Below, one piece after another: positions 51,017 to 64,000 of a DNA stretch of 64,000 nt; position 1 is the stretch's first letter; each line of letters begins with the position of its first letter. The notes below the pieces were generated by a model. That model was not told the DNA's origin. It worked only from the letters and a program-made list of their open reading frames with translations, and searched no databases. The stretch is from assembly GCF_003254395.2 (NCBI RefSeq), contig NC_037651.1, positions 3,224,001-3,288,000 of the forward strand, read 5' to 3'. The stretch is from Apis mellifera (taxonomy: Eukaryota > Arthropoda > Insecta > Hymenoptera > Apidae). The translations under genes were made by a program, and so were the position numbers.

Positions 51017-53489
51017 CGGATGCAAAAGGGATGAAAGGAAACGGAATAGAGAGAGAGGGTAGTAACATGGTCACCCCTCGATTTATCTCGAGCTTCGAAT
51101 TGAAGGCTTAATAAATATTAAAAAAAAAAAACTTTCATCACTTTTTTCTGGACATGGAATCTATAATTGTATATGTTTTATTAAATGGATTTTGATAAAG
51201 TGGAATTACGAGAGTAAGAAGGGACTGTCGTTTATATGCTTGAAACATGGAGAATTTGATTCTTTTCTTCTCGATTAATGCCACGTTATGACAATAGAAG
51301 ATAATTTCTCAATTTTTCATGCTGTGAAAAGATATAATTTATATTTTGAATTTATTTTTATAAAGGACTTTTATATATTCTAATAAATTTTTCCATTTTG
51401 AATTGAACTAAAAGTTGTTTCAAATTTTCTCCCGATATAAATCACCATTCCTTTCAATGTAATCTAAATAAATAATGCGAATCTCGAGGTGAACAAATTG
51501 AAAAACTTCTTTTAATTAAAGCGTGGAAACCTCGTGGGAAGCAATTTTTTGACTGAATCGACGAAGTACAAATGAGGAAACTTATTTCGTACTGTTATTT
51601 CGTGGAGGGTCGATCAATTGACGAAGTGCCAACCCTGACTTTTCATCCTGTGAACCTTTCTGCAACTCATCAACCAGGCACTTTGACCTCTCTTAACACC
51701 TGAATACCCCTCGCCCCCTATTTCATCTCAAGGAGACACTCGACGAATCAACAAGCAAGTGAATTTCACGAGACCGTCCATCCAAAGTCGATAATTACAT
51801 TAATTCTTTGCCTCTGTGTCACACCTCTGTATCGATGAAGCGAGACGATGATATGAATGATAGGATCGACAATTTTTCTTTTATCTACTTAAAATAAAAA
51901 TGATCAAAAATAAAATTCAAAAAAATTAAACGGATTTACTCGATTCCAAAATATCATTATTTCATAAATTTTTAAATATATGATGATAATTTCGGAAATT
52001 ATATTTTTTATTTTATTAAAAAAAAAATCCAATACTTCATCGTATCAAAATTATAATAATTATAGCTTTTGTATTACGAACGTCGATAATTACACGAATA
52101 ACGTATATAAACATCGGTACAAGGAACGAGAACGATCGTTTGTTATTGATATCGAATATGACTCAGTCTGTTTTCGAACACGGAGGAGAACGAACGTGTC
52201 TCTCTCTATTCCTCCCAAAAATTATATTGTATCGTTATACGAATAACGATGAAACGGTTGTAAAAAATACACGTAAAAGATTGAGAAAAAATTAATATTC
52301 AAATATTGCGTACACACACACGGAATTTAATTTTTAAATGAACCTTGGAATAATTTTCCAAGAGAAAAAGCACGATTGCTCGGTGTCGGTCAAAGGTTTT
52401 GTTGCTCTTTCATTATTCCCCGTGGAAACAACAAATTTAATGCCGGGGAAGGAAATTTCCTAAATGGAACACGTAGGAGCAGATACCTCACCGTCGAAGC
52501 GATGAATCGACGAATTTTCCCCCTCCCGCGCGGATATGTCTGATCAGCTTTTATCAGGTTACCAAGAATTTGGTGTTAAATTGCAGTTATAAAGGGAATT
52601 TACACGGCAGAGTGCACATTGATTTAAGATTGCTCGGAAAATGGAGTATCGAGAGGAAATGGGCGAAACTCTACATCTCTAATGTAAATTAGAAAGGTTT
52701 CTGTGAACGTTATTTAAAATACGATCGATTCTCGAATGAAGGGAAAAATCATCATTTAGTAATCGAAAGTAATTAAATGTGTACAGACTGGACGAAAGGT
52801 ATATTATTTCGTACGTATAAAAGATCATTTTGTCAATAATTTACAATTTGAATTAAATTAAAACAATTTACAGACACGTTTTGGAAATTTATTATTCTTT
52901 ACAAGACATGTTTTGAGAAGTGTGAGGAAAGAATTTTAAATATTTTCGAGGTATGAATGATCGTTTAAACTACTCCGATGTTTCAATTACACGTTAAAAA
53001 ATTTACGTGAGAGAGATCCAGAATTTCCATAAAGAGAAAACGCGCGAAATGATTAATATATTAAAACAAACATGGAACGTGAAACGGAAAGTTATCCTCT
53101 TATTGTTATTATTATTGCATTCTTTCCGCGACGCTGTTGTTTCCATTCCATTTCTCGACTACAATTTAATCTTGCGTAATAGAAAATAATGTTTTTTGAG
53201 AAATTGCTCATTAGAAGATTGGATTTTAATTTTTTTCAGCCTTTATCGATCAATTACAAAATTTTCTTCGAACCTTCTCTAATTTATCTTTAATTCTACA
53301 TCGAAATTACGAAATTAAATGCACACGTGTGTTATCAAACATTTTCTCTTCTCTCCCTTCCCCTAAAAAACTTTCTTGGAACGTATAAAAGATCGTTCAA
53401 AGGTTAAATCAGCGGGGAGAGCTTGGGAACGTTATATATATACGTGTGTGTAGAAGAAGAAAGAGAGGAGGAGGAGGGGAGAATGGAAA

Positions 53490-53880
53490 ACGAAAATGTG
53501 ACAAAAGGTGGGCGACACGTGGCAATCACCTCGTTAGCGCGGCATTCGCGTGGAAGGAAGGGTTTTTCAAGTAGTTAAGGCATTTCTCCCTTGGAGATGG
53601 AAAAGGCGGGGAGGGAGAGGGAAATTGTGGGTCTTGGCTCTTTGTGCGCGGGAAATCATGGCACTCGAACTTCTCGCATCTCGAGGAGGACGCTATTGTG
53701 TAAGCCTATTGGCTGGATCGTGCGCGATTTTTCACCCTTCCCTCAACGACCACCCCTTCTCCTCCTTTCCTCCCTCCCTCCTTCAGACGCGTTCCTCCTT
53801 TCGAGAGATATTTCTTTTAAAGTTTCTCTCCGCCGCCTTCGCCTTGGGCGAGAAGATGATTTATTAACCTGAAGCGCGTT
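53490..53880. promoter_or_regulatory. GC-rich island, candidate regulatory element or exon
   Basis: Begins shortly after GAGGAGGAG purine repeats and contains the E-box CACGTG (53516-53521). Three overlapping frames, two forward and one reverse, are open across it, which argues for GC-driven stop scarcity rather than real coding. No consensus splice pair was found. Confidence 0.15.
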
Positions 53881-54035
53881 GAAGAGCGTCTTTAATGGGC
53901 TCGATGGTGAGGGATGAAGATTATTTTGGAACGATTTGTTATGGGTGGTCTCGTGTCTCGTTCGTCGATAATGATTCGTGATTGGGATCATTTAAAATGG
54001 AAAATGATTTTCACATCTTTTTAACATCTCGTCGT

Positions 54036-54662
54036 TTATGCCAATAATACATTGTTGTATTGGTATGTACTGTATGGTTGGTATTTAATTTTTAATATAT
54101 TTGAGAAATTTAAATTTTTTGATTTATACCATCTCTTTCCTTTATAGAAAATATATACACTGAGTGTGTTGAAGAGGATATATGGTTTTATTATGCCAAT
54201 AATCCATTGTTGTATTGGTATATATTGTGTATGGTTGATACTTAATTTTTAATATATTTGAGAAATTTAAATTTTTTGATTTACGATTTTTTTTCCTTTA
54301 TAGAGAACATATACATTGATTGTGTTGAAGAGGATATATGGTTTTATTATGCCAATAATCCATTGTTGTATTGGTATATACTGTGTATTCAATAATGGTT
54401 GATACTTAATTTTTAATATATTTGAGAAATTTAAATTTTTTGATTTATACCATCTCTTTCCTTTATAGAGAACATATACACTGTGTTGAAAAGGATATAT
54501 GGTTTTATTATGCCAATAATCCATTGTTGTATTGGTATATACTGTGTACTTGATACTTAATTTTTAATATATTTGAGAAATTTAAATTTTTTGATTTATA
54601 CGATTTCTTTTTTTTATAGAGAATATATACATTGATTGTGTTGAAGAGGGTATATGGTTTTA
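54036..54662. repeat. Tandem array, four copies of a ~155-bp unit
   Basis: Units beginning TTATGCCAATAATCCATTG start at 54036, 54191, 54347 and 54508 (spacings 155, 156, 161). Each ends GATATATGGTTTTA. Differences are point changes and small indels, for example an ATTCAATA insertion in copy 3. The period is not a multiple of three, so it is not a coding repeat. Confidence 0.9.
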
Positions 54663-54783
54663 TTTAAAAAAAGAAGAAAAAAGAAACAATTGTATTTCAA
54701 CAAATTTGTATTTCGTTGAAGAGGATATATGGTTTTATTTAAAAAGAAAAAGGAAGAATTGTATTTCAACAAATTTGTATCTC
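54640..54783. repeat. Two-copy ~70-bp duplication at the edge of the 155-bp array
   Basis: GTTGAAGAGGGTATATGG...TTTGTATTTC (54640-54714) is followed directly by a similar 69-base copy (54715-54783). The first copy starts inside the last 155-bp unit, so the duplication arose after or across the array boundary. Confidence 0.85.
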
Positions 54784-57479
54784 AATAGAAAGATGGAAGT
54801 GGAGAAGAAGATCTTTTTTAAGAATAGTAGGCCTTAATCCTCTGCATGGCTGTAAATAGGACGGACATATCTATTAAAACGCTGTAATTTAATTTCTGCA
54901 TCCTCTGGTTGGAACAATATTTCGTACGCAGGAATTTTAATTAAAAACATTTCATAGAAAATTCAACGCAATGGAAAAAGAGACGAGGATGATGACGAAA
55001 AGAGAAAAAAATTAAAAATATGAAGCCACGTAATTCCGAATTTCTCGTAAATCTGGAAAATTTCACTCGTTTCTCGTCAAAAGCTGATGGAAGATGGCTG
55101 CTGTAGCCAATTGGAATCATAGACAAGCGATTTTCAATTAATACGAGTAGATACTATTTGAACACTTATTTGAACGCTTAATTTCTTTTTGGTAAAATTA
55201 TTTAGATGGCAATAGAAAATAATTTAAAAAGTACAAAATAGATAGCAATATAATTACCATTCAAAATTACATTAAATTTTAATTATTATGTTATAATAAC
55301 AGGTTTACCAAACGCACCAATTATTTCAACCCTCTTCACAAAAATAAGCAACAAAATAAGAAATCCATTCACGATAACGATATTTGCAACCGATTGATCG
55401 CGCGAAACGGAAAATAACATGGAATATCGTAGTCATCTACGTCACATTTTAATTTCCTGTCGGCAAGTTTTCAGAACCGGATATTGGCCGTGCATTATCG
55501 TTGCAGATCTCTCTCTTTCTCGATTCGCAAAACAATACGTGACCGGCCAACGAAGCAATTAATCGAAAAGTGAAATATTGCGAGCGTATTTTGAACGCAT
55601 CCCTGTCTGGAAACAACATTATCACCGATTCTAATAAGGAAAATTAGATGAAAATTGGAAAAATAGCTAATTCAGATGAGTTAATTTAATTAGATGGAAA
55701 TATTAATTAACTCTACTATAAATTAAAGATTATTGTGAGATTTTGGCATTGATGAAATCGGAATTTTACTGAATTTTAACGAGAAATTCCAAAATAACGA
55801 TGATATAGACAAGTTTTGCATTATGAAGATGCGATAATGCAAAATATGCAATAATATTGAAAAATACATAATGTTGAATAATGTATTGAAAACGACTATA
55901 AATAATGAGATATTCGTGGGAAAATTATTACAACTTTCATTCAATTTTCAAATTATCGTATTCTGAAAAAAAAAAAAGTCTAAGTAAAAAATTTAAGAAA
56001 AAAGGTAGAAAGGAAGGAGATCGGATACACGTAAAATATTAAAACACGAAATCACCGTATTTTCCTATTTATCGCGACCGTTCCCCAAGGTTATATACCC
56101 GAAGAAAACGCGTAATCCTCTTAGAATACAAACTGCCCCAAACCTCTTCTTTCCAAACCCTTGAGCTGCAACGCACATTAATAATAAGAACTCTATTTTG
56201 AGGAAGATACGTCTTACTTATTTGTTTCCCGGATGGAAACTCGACTCCCTTTCTCCTCTCCCCTCCCCGGCGAGCGAAATTCGCGTAGCAGCGACACGAA
56301 AAGGTAAGATCGAGGCGGAAACAGGATTGCATTTTTCTATGAAAACTTTTCTGATGAGATTTTCTACGGAACCTATTCATAACTTAAACAACCGGAAACT
56401 CGAGCCACGTTCCCTCCGAGCATTTAATCCCCTGGACCTCGCTTCCAACGAATTGCCAAAATCTTTTCTTCTTCTTCTTTTTTTTTTTCTTTCATTTCTT
56501 CCTCGTCGAATTATCGTTGTACGAGCACGGGGAAATAAAATACTTCGATCCATCTTTGCGCAGAGAGAATTTCATTTTCCAGAGAAAGTTTTCTTTTTTT
56601 GAGGAAATTTTTCAGGAATTGTGGGTTCATTTATTTCTCTGATTAACGGTGGAAGATGATAATAATAATATTAAGTCTCGTGGGTAGAGAAAAATTAAAA
56701 TTTCGTTCCAGAAATCAATTGTAACTTTTAAAATAGATCCAAATTATTCTTTTGTAAAGATTAGAATCACTTATCAAGTTCTTTCGAACGATTAAATGCG
56801 ACGTTCAATATATTCAGTTGGAAGTTTGCTTTAAAAAGAGAATTATAAAATAATCTGTCTTCGATACCGAAATTTTTTTGATGAAAAAGAAAACTCTGCA
56901 GCGTCGAAAAGAATTCAAAGAAGCGAAAAAGAAGAAGTGTCGGGGGTTTTATAATTAAGAAAATAGAATTAAGAAAATTCCAAGGAAGAAATTTCTGTTA
57001 AGAATATGAATATACGATTCGCTGTTCCTGAAAATTTTTCTTTTCCACCTTTTCCTTTTTCCCTCCTTTATTTAAGTTCTTTTGAATCTTACACGTGACC
57101 ATGAGCCCTGAAGTAACGACTGTGACCCCTATTTTTTTAAATTAGAACTCGTGGCATTTTTTCTTTTTGATAGAAATTTAGCCATGCTTCTTCGCTACAC
57201 AATTTTAATGAGAGACTTTCTCTATAAAAATATATAACCCTTTTGATAAATATATAATATTATACGTTCTTTCTATCGAATCTTTCTTCTATCAAACTCG
57301 TCTGAATTAGCCATACAAGGATCAATTTGTTTCATCAAATTCTTTTTCAGAAAACAGTAACGGATGAAATAAATTTTTAATTCGCCACGATTCGAAATTT
57401 CTAGAACGTGGATATCGAGTGGAATAAACACGAATAAACACAAGATCGAGCGAAAATTTCGAGCCCAAGTTGAGCCCAA

Positions 57480-58100
57480 GTGCATTCAGCGATCCACAAC
57501 CCAAACGCTTAAGGCGCTCAGACAAGCTTTAGCCACACCCGAGGGCGTCTCACAGAGACGGTCTCGTTGATGGAAAGATCGTCGACCTTCGAGGCGGTAT
57601 CGTTGGAAGCCTAGGCTTGCCACGACGACAAGCCACTAGGCAGGCCACTAACTCTCGCACGTATCTCACCTCTGTGACTCCATTAAATCCAACGGTTAGA
57701 ATCGGTCGAGGTGACCCAGGAGCTACGTGGAAGGGTCACGCTTCACGCCTCGCCAGGCTTGAACGTAGTTACGTGTCGATAGGTCGCTTTGCCCACGGCC
57801 GTCTCTCGTGCCTTTACGCGCAACTAGACGATACTTCAATAAGGCAAAAATGGAGGGGAAGGGGGAAAAAAAACGAGAGGAGGAGGATCTTCCAATGTCC
57901 ATTACCCTCCGTTAATCCGGATGATAGGAGAGGCTCTTCGGAGAGGAACGAAAGAAGGCGACCCTATTGCACGCCGTCGAAAACTCGTTCTCATTCAAGT
58001 TTGCCTTGGCGGCCGATTTAACGGGAAATCGCTCGTCTGTGGAACGAGCCATAGGTCTAAAAGGGATCCAGAACCATCGATGAGATGGGGGAAAAGAGAG
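57480..58100. other. GC-rich segment of unresolved nature
   Basis: About 600 bases clearly richer in G/C than their surroundings, with a 134-codon forward frame (57617-58021) that lacks an ATG start and whose product is Arg/Ser/Pro-rich without recognisable motif. No convincing acceptor/donor pair was found. It could be a regulatory island or contain a missed exon. Confidence 0.2.
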
Positions 58101-58280
58101 GAGGAAAGGTTAGATTCGTATCGAGATTGCGAAGATTTTTGTTAATTGTTTTATTTTCTAAGAGAAAGCATATCAAAATAGAAGAATTTAGAAGATAATC
58201 GTGGGTAATTAAACTGAGATGGTGTCCATATCAAGTATAATCCCAAAAGACGAAAAGATATTAATTCTTAACTTATCATT

Positions 58281-58592
58281 GATTTTGTAAATTTTGTTCT
58301 ATCAAATTTTACAATTTCCAATTCTTAACCCATAGATTTTGTAAATTTTGTTCTATCAAATTTTACAATTTCCAATTCTTAACCCATAGATTTTATAAAT
58401 TTTGTTCTATCAAATTTTACAATTTCCAATTCTTAACCCATAGATTTTGTAAATTTTGTTCTATCAAATTTTACAATTTCCAATTCTTAACCCATAGATT
58501 TTATAAATTTTGTTCTATCAAATTTTACAATTTCCAATTCTTAACCCATAGATTTTGTGAATTTTGTTCTATCAAATTTTACAATTTCCAAT
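58281..58592. repeat. 54-bp tandem repeat, six copies
   Basis: GATTTTGTAAATTTTG-type units start at exactly 58281, 58335, 58389, 58443, 58497 and 58551. Copies read GTAA, GTAA, ATAA, GTAA, ATAA, GTGA at one position, so copies 2-3 and 4-5 look like a 108-bp duplication. One forward frame stays open because 54 is divisible by three, but it has no ATG and TGA precedes it at 58280-58282, so it is not called as a gene. Confidence 0.92.
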
Positions 58593-59929
58593 TTATTTTT
58601 CTAATTTATAAAATTTATGGAGAAAACGAATTCGTATATTGTAAAATAAAATTGAGAATCATTGAGATTCGAAGGGTGTTGTTCGCTAATAAGTGAAGTT
58701 ACTTAAATTGGGCGAGGGACCAATTCAAGTACACTTTTCTTTTTTTTTTTTTTATTATGTTTAGAATCAACTTTACGCTTCGTTTCGCGTCACGTTTTAA
58801 AGAGTGTCGGCGATCTATAATACGGTGTAAATTAAAGACTGCTACGGTAAAGAATCTAGATTACTCTTAAACCTTTTTTGTATGTAGATCAACTGTTTAG
58901 CTTGGCGCATCAGGTTCCATTTGTATTCATAGGTTGTTCGAAACGAAGGAGTTGAATTTGCAGAAGAATTTTTCACGTAGATAGTTCTAAATATCATCTC
59001 ATTAGGGACAAGAAATAATCTTGTATAATTTTTTTTTCTTTTTCGAAAAGAAAAGTTAACCGTTCGAATCGTTTAATCGTAGAATAACGCTCTGTTTAAG
59101 ACGATAAAAGGATGATCAACGCAGTTGTTATTCATTGGAATATTGCAAAATATTCATTCGTTTATTAATTAACTCGAAAATTGAATACATATATATTATT
59201 TATCGATGATAAATGGAATTCAATAATGAAATATCAAAGGAATTCGAACATTAAACAGATGACGCGTTTCTGAAACTTTGAACGTAGATAACTAAGAAGC
59301 TCGATTAATTCTATCGTGATATAGGAGTCAGGATTTATTAAAGACTCGGTTGCATTTAGGGGTGCAAACTTGCAAATAACTATATTCCATAGATATCGGT
59401 CCAGTGACGGGCCAAATTTATCGATTTCCAATAATCCTATTCTATTACAAATCCTCCGTGAAGTCTATTGTGCGAAACTGAAGTCGCGGCTTACACATTC
59501 GCACTGACTATTTACAATAACTCTTAGAGATTCCTTTCGATCCGAAAAAAGAAGAAGAATTGGATATAACGAATAATAAGTAGACTTTTATTCCGTTTTT
59601 TAAAAAAAAAAGAAATACCTCCATCTTATCACAAATCTAACCTTTAAATCTATTACAATTTTATCCATTCGTAACATTTAATATATTATTGAATTTCATT
59701 CTTTTCAAATAGAAATTTCACTCGAAAATTTTTTACAATTTTCCACTCTCGACTATCAATCCGATGATTTGGGAAATCAATTTTCTAGAAAAAAAAAAAA
59801 AAAAAATCAGTCAGAATCCCCTGGAACATTTTTAAAACACGATCGCAGGTTTACACAACAACCCTCTTCTTACAACCATCATTCTTGATTCTTTTTTTCT
59901 TTTTGCCAAGGAACAAATGGAACCCATCC

Positions 59930-60290
59930 TCGGACAAATTGTCCCCGTCCCGATACGCCGGAAGCACTCTTGAGCCGGGGGGGAGGGCGCACGCATAAAT
60001 CTTAATGAAGCAATTACGGAATTAAATCTGCCGCGTTTAATTTGCATACATCCGGTGAACAGCATTATTTACGTTAATGCCGCGGAGGTGCTCGAGTTAA
60101 TTCGGCTGCCCGTGCGAACGTCCAGTTTCCCGCGTCGCGGGAGCGGAAGCGAGATGGAAGAAGGAAAGTCCGTAAGGAAAAGGAGGGAGAAAAAAGGGAA
60201 ATTAAAATAAGGGACGCGATTAAACACTTGGCCGAAATCGCATCCGGGTTAATCCGGAGGATTATCTTCGCGAATTAGCTCGTGGAAAGG
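59930..60290. promoter_or_regulatory. Candidate enhancer with homeodomain and octamer-like sites
   Basis: A GC-rich patch in which AT-rich motifs cluster: CAATTA, GAATTAAA, TTTAATTTGCAT, GTTAATGCC and GTTAATTCGG within about 100 bases (60010-60105). ATTTGCAT at 60040-60047 is an exact POU octamer. Clusters of TAAT cores with an octamer are typical of developmental or neural enhancers; activity is inferred, not shown. Confidence 0.3.
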
Positions 60291-61136
60291 GAAAGGTGGA
60301 GGGAGAAATGGAGAGGAGAAGAGAGTAGGGAAAGAAGAGATGATAAATTCGTTGAAATACACGTGTCTTAAAAGTATTTTTAAAGTATTTTTTTCGACAG
60401 CCTCGTACGAGTTTAGGAATTATTAGACTTGAAGAATTTGATTTCAATCGATGGGATTTTCGTTTTTGCTTTTCAAACGAGGAGTCGAAGTTTTGGAATT
60501 ATTGGAATTCTATAAAAAACTATAAAAAACTTGAGATCAGTAGTGAAAGTAAATAATATCTCGTCCGTTCGAAGAAGAAATCTTTCGATAATTAGTTTAG
60601 AAAGTATTTATTGGATAACGAAATTATTACAAGAGATTAAAAATATTGAAGTTAAAACATATTGCAAGGAACAGAGACAACTTTATCACACATACATTTA
60701 AAATATCATTCGAATTTATTTATTAATTAATCAAACAAATCCTCCTTGAATCCAATCAAACGTTCAAAATTAACCCAAAAAATTATGCGAATTGAATACA
60801 AACAATTCATTTATTCTTCTCTCCAAGTCGATCAAAAGATATCCAAATACACCCCTCTGCCGTACCACTTGGAGGTTGCACAAAAGAACCAGAAGACGAA
60901 TAGAAGAATATGCGATAATGTTCACATGGGCGTGCGAGATGAGCGAAAAGAATGAGAAAAAGAGAGAGGGCCGAAAAGTAGGGAACGAGACGAATGAAAA
61001 GGAGAGAGATGGAGAGTCGGAAAGACGGCAAACAGGAGCGTCCTAACTCGTAAAGTGCGCCACCGTTCTCCACTTCCCCCCCCTCTCGTCCCCTCCACCC
61101 CGCGCATCTCTGTCGATCTCGCGGTACCCGGGAGGC

Positions 61137-61144
61137 TATTTAAG
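61137..61144 (+). promoter_or_regulatory. TATA-like box TATTTAAG in a GC-rich context
   Basis: The motif stands alone in a GC-rich island (61060-61200) and would place a start near 61167-61180. The following sequence holds GTTTCATAACG but no clear initiator or coding exon. It may be a minor or alternative promoter; chance occurrence is quite possible. Confidence 0.2.
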
Positions 61145-64000
61145 GGCGAGAGTCTCTCTAAAGCATGCCGCTTAGTTTCATAACGAAACAAACAGCGGTG
61201 TGACGGTGGTGGTTACGTAATGTGGCCCGCTTTTAATTCCTTTGTCGTCTTATTGCCCTGTGGAAAAAAAGGCGCGGATGGATCCCCCGTTGGAGAGGGA
61301 CGCGTGCCTCTAAGGTTGGGCGAGAAGAGACGAAGAAGGGGAAGGAGGAGGAGACGTCCATCTTTGTGTATCCCTCTCTTTGTGTGTTCGACGGAAGAAT
61401 TTTTTTTTTTGCAATTCTCGAAATTATTTTTCTCGTTTAAAAATAATCTATCTTTCCTATCTTCCTGGGTGAAATTATTTTTCTAATGCTTGAACGGAGA
61501 TCTTGTATATCTTTTCGTAGGGAGAATTTTTCCATTTGAAATTTTTGATCTGTACTTATTTATAATTGTAAAATGGATCGTTCATTGTGTTCTTTCTAAT
61601 TCTTTTTTATAATTTTATTTGAGGAAGATTAATAAAGTTTTTGAAATTTTAATGCTTGGACTTTAATATCTAAAAGAGTCCCCATTCTACAAAGATATAC
61701 AAGAGATATTTTTATTTTATATTTGGTTTATATTTTGTTATGAAATGTTTTCTTCAAAATTGTCAAAATTATTTTCCTCAAGTATAATTGCACGTCCTCT
61801 TTTAATCTAGATTCCTTTCTTTCTAGCATCCACATCATAAATTTACATCGACGCTCGAACGAAGATTAATTAAAAAAAATTACTATACCGATATTAAAAA
61901 ACCAACAATGGAACGGATGTAATACAACACAATCATGTATTATAATATGATTGAATAATGAAATTCTACGTTGCGACGAGAAGAATACGTGATAAAATCA
62001 ACGTTAAAATCAATTATTGAAACATTTCTTTTTCCACGAAATGAATGAAATTGGCAGTTGAAAAACGCTTCTCACTTGTTGTTACATTTTGGCACGAAAC
62101 ATTCTTTTCCCCGGTGAAAAAAAAATCCACCAGATTGTAGGAAATAAAAAAAAGAGAAACAAAGAAAAAAAAAAGGAAGTATTTAGCTGAGCAAACGATG
62201 TTATAAAAAGTATTACAAAGGCTTTGTTTATACGAGATTTACGTTTACATGGGAACTGCGAGTCTGTTTATATAGGATTGAACACGTAAAGGGAGATTCC
62301 CGCGGGGATAACTATCCTCAGACTACACACAAACCAGCCACAGATGTACCGCGGTGAGTTTATGCTATTAGATTATTTATACAAGCGGAGAATCGTTCGT
62401 CGGAACAAGCTTTTGCAATACCTGAAGCTGAATAGTTTTGCAATATCCATTTGGGATTTAATCGAAAGGAGGGGAAACATTTATCGAACGTACGTAAAAT
62501 TATATTTATCCTGGAAAGTGGAAGGAGATGTACGTTAGAAATTAACTAAAAACCTTTATCCTTTGTTGAAGGAAGATGTCTGCAAAAATTTATAGATTTC
62601 ATTTCATCGATATATGTAATTTTGTACATTCTTAATGGAAGGGAAGAAATTAGGATAACTCGATCCGAAGTGTTTTTAGAAAACTTGGATAAACGTGGTT
62701 CCAAACTATCCCATACTTGCATTTCACTGTCCAAACATCCATTTTTCCATCGCCCGTTCGAAAACAAATATTTTATCGTATCGAATATACGAGTCTCTTG
62801 AAAAAATAAAGAAGAAGAAAAAAAGAAAGAATCTCGATACAGGAAAAAGAGGAAGCAAGGATGGGGATACGAAACGATCGAAAGGATTGATATTTCGCAT
62901 CGTCTTGTGTAGGCTTCGTTCACAGTTTCGTGGAAAATTGCTTGTTTTACGAGGACGTTTCCAACTATCACGACGCTCGGGTGCCACTAAACTGCAACCC
63001 TTGAATGCGCGCAATTCCAGGAAAAGTCAGTCATCTGGACATCGTTCCACGGTTCATTGCTGGCCGAATACTCGAGCCGGTGCTCGTTGCGAGCACGAAA
63101 ACACCGGAATATCGATCTCGTATAAAACGATAAACGGCGGACTAAATCGAAATAAAAATTGTAAAAGCCCGATAGCGTACGATGTATACGCTGTAATGGA
63201 ACTTCCTGATTTTTAATTTTCAATTCAATTTTTAATCGTCACGATATTAATCTTATTAAGTATTGAGAAAATATTAATGGGAAATATAATAAGAGTATTC
63301 GATTTCGAATTCGATATATTTTTTTCAGATTATGTATATTATTGAAATATTCAAGAAATGAATTATTATATTTATATTTACACTTTTTACTCGTAGAAGA
63401 ATCAATTGATTAAATAAGGATATAAATATTTATAATAATTTTTAATCCTTTTACACAAGAAAAAAAAAATAAAAATTGTAACAGTCTCCGATCAAACATA
63501 TTTTCACGGTGCAAAAGCGTGCCGACAAATAAATCTTTTCTCTCGTACAATTTATACAAAAAAAAGAAATTGTTTCAACTCGATGAAGAGCAATTTATAA
63601 AAACTGCACGAATACGAGACACCAATGATCGTATTACGCATTCGATCGATCGAAACAATGGAACGGGAAAAAAAAAAAAGACAACGAGTCTAATTAGTCC
63701 TGAAAAGGGTAATCGTGTATACGCGCAATAAAATTCAGAGAAATTTCAACGATAAAATCACCGATAAAACAGGGGGTTCCGCGAATTTCGCCGTTGCCAT
63801 TTCATTGATTTAGTATCAGTTTCATACTTTTACGTTCCAATTGAATTCCCTGACAGCCAGAACCAGTCGAAATTAATCACAATAGCGTTACACGTTCCGC
63901 AAATTGCCTTGGCGATGGGATTCCAATGAATAACAGTAACAATGAATGCCAATTTTCCCTCTCGAAATTAGAAATAAAAAAAAAAAATAAAAGGGGATCA

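Larger units (their letters stand above)
23605..64000 (+). other. Long intron 2 and/or intergenic DNA
   Basis: The donor at 23605 implies at least one further exon, but none with paired consensus splice sites and a compatible phase is secure in the remaining 40 kb. The region is AT-rich with GC-rich islands near 24640-24950, 26230-26640, 27480-27860, 29040-29320, 34010-34260, 36240-36380, 44380-45000, 48240-48620, 53490-53880, 57480-58100, 59900-60290 and 61030-61350. Either the gene has a very long second intron or small exons were missed. Mobile and tandem repeats within it are listed separately. Confidence 0.5.

Noticed and set aside
58283..58690. Open frame running through the 54-bp repeat
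   Set aside because: No ATG; a stop lies directly upstream of the array; codons are nearly all A/T. Kept only as a repeat observation.
62695..63216. 173-codon + frame near the right end
   Set aside because: Opens at GTG, has a Lys run from an A-rich tract, overlaps equally open minus-strand frames and has no recognisable motif or splice pair.

Overview
This window looks like nuclear DNA from an insect, most probably a bee (Hymenoptera, Apis-like). It is strongly AT-rich with many A/T homopolymers, yet CpG dinucleotides are common everywhere (TCGA, CGAA and ACGT words recur on almost every line). AT-rich DNA without CpG depletion is typical of bee genomes. Microsatellites are many, transposon remains are few, and nothing is prokaryotic: there are no packed ORFs, ribosome binding sites or operons. 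Species is an inference; no rRNA, tRNA or mitochondrial marker is present.

Only two coding exons are well supported, both on the + strand and both in GC-rich islands. Exon 1 (16181-16426) starts with an ATG preceded by an in-frame stop and ends in a strong donor. Exon 2 (23296-23604) is flanked by a consensus acceptor and donor. Both are multiples of three and join in phase 0, giving 185 residues of an unfinished protein rich in Cys (12) and Tyr (17), with no signal peptide and no hydrophobic segment. I do not recognise the family. Intron 1 is about 6.9 kb. No secure exon follows in the remaining 40 kb, so the rest is either one very long intron or intron plus intergenic DNA. Long 5' introns of this kind are common in insect neural and developmental genes.

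Layout: 1-15.9 kb is AT-rich 5' flank with simple repeats and one 25-bp hairpin. 15.9-16.2 kb is the putative promoter/5' UTR, with a perfect 11-bp-arm hairpin and two short uORFs. 16.4-23.3 kb is intron 1. 23.6-64 kb is non-coding or unresolved DNA holding a 498-bp TA-flanked terminal-inverted-repeat element (29.87-30.37 kb), tandem arrays at 47.35-48.03, 54.04-54.78 and 58.28-58.59 kb, long microsatellites, and GC-rich islands that could be enhancers or missed exons. The best of these is 44.5-44.8 kb, with a possible alternative first exon; 48.2-48.6 kb has clustered palindromes and 59.9-60.3 kb has homeodomain/POU-like sites. A degenerate motif resembling CAGACAAGTGGAATAAAA links the 47-kb array to two looser clusters at 17.2 and 37.4 kb and is the least expected pattern in the window.
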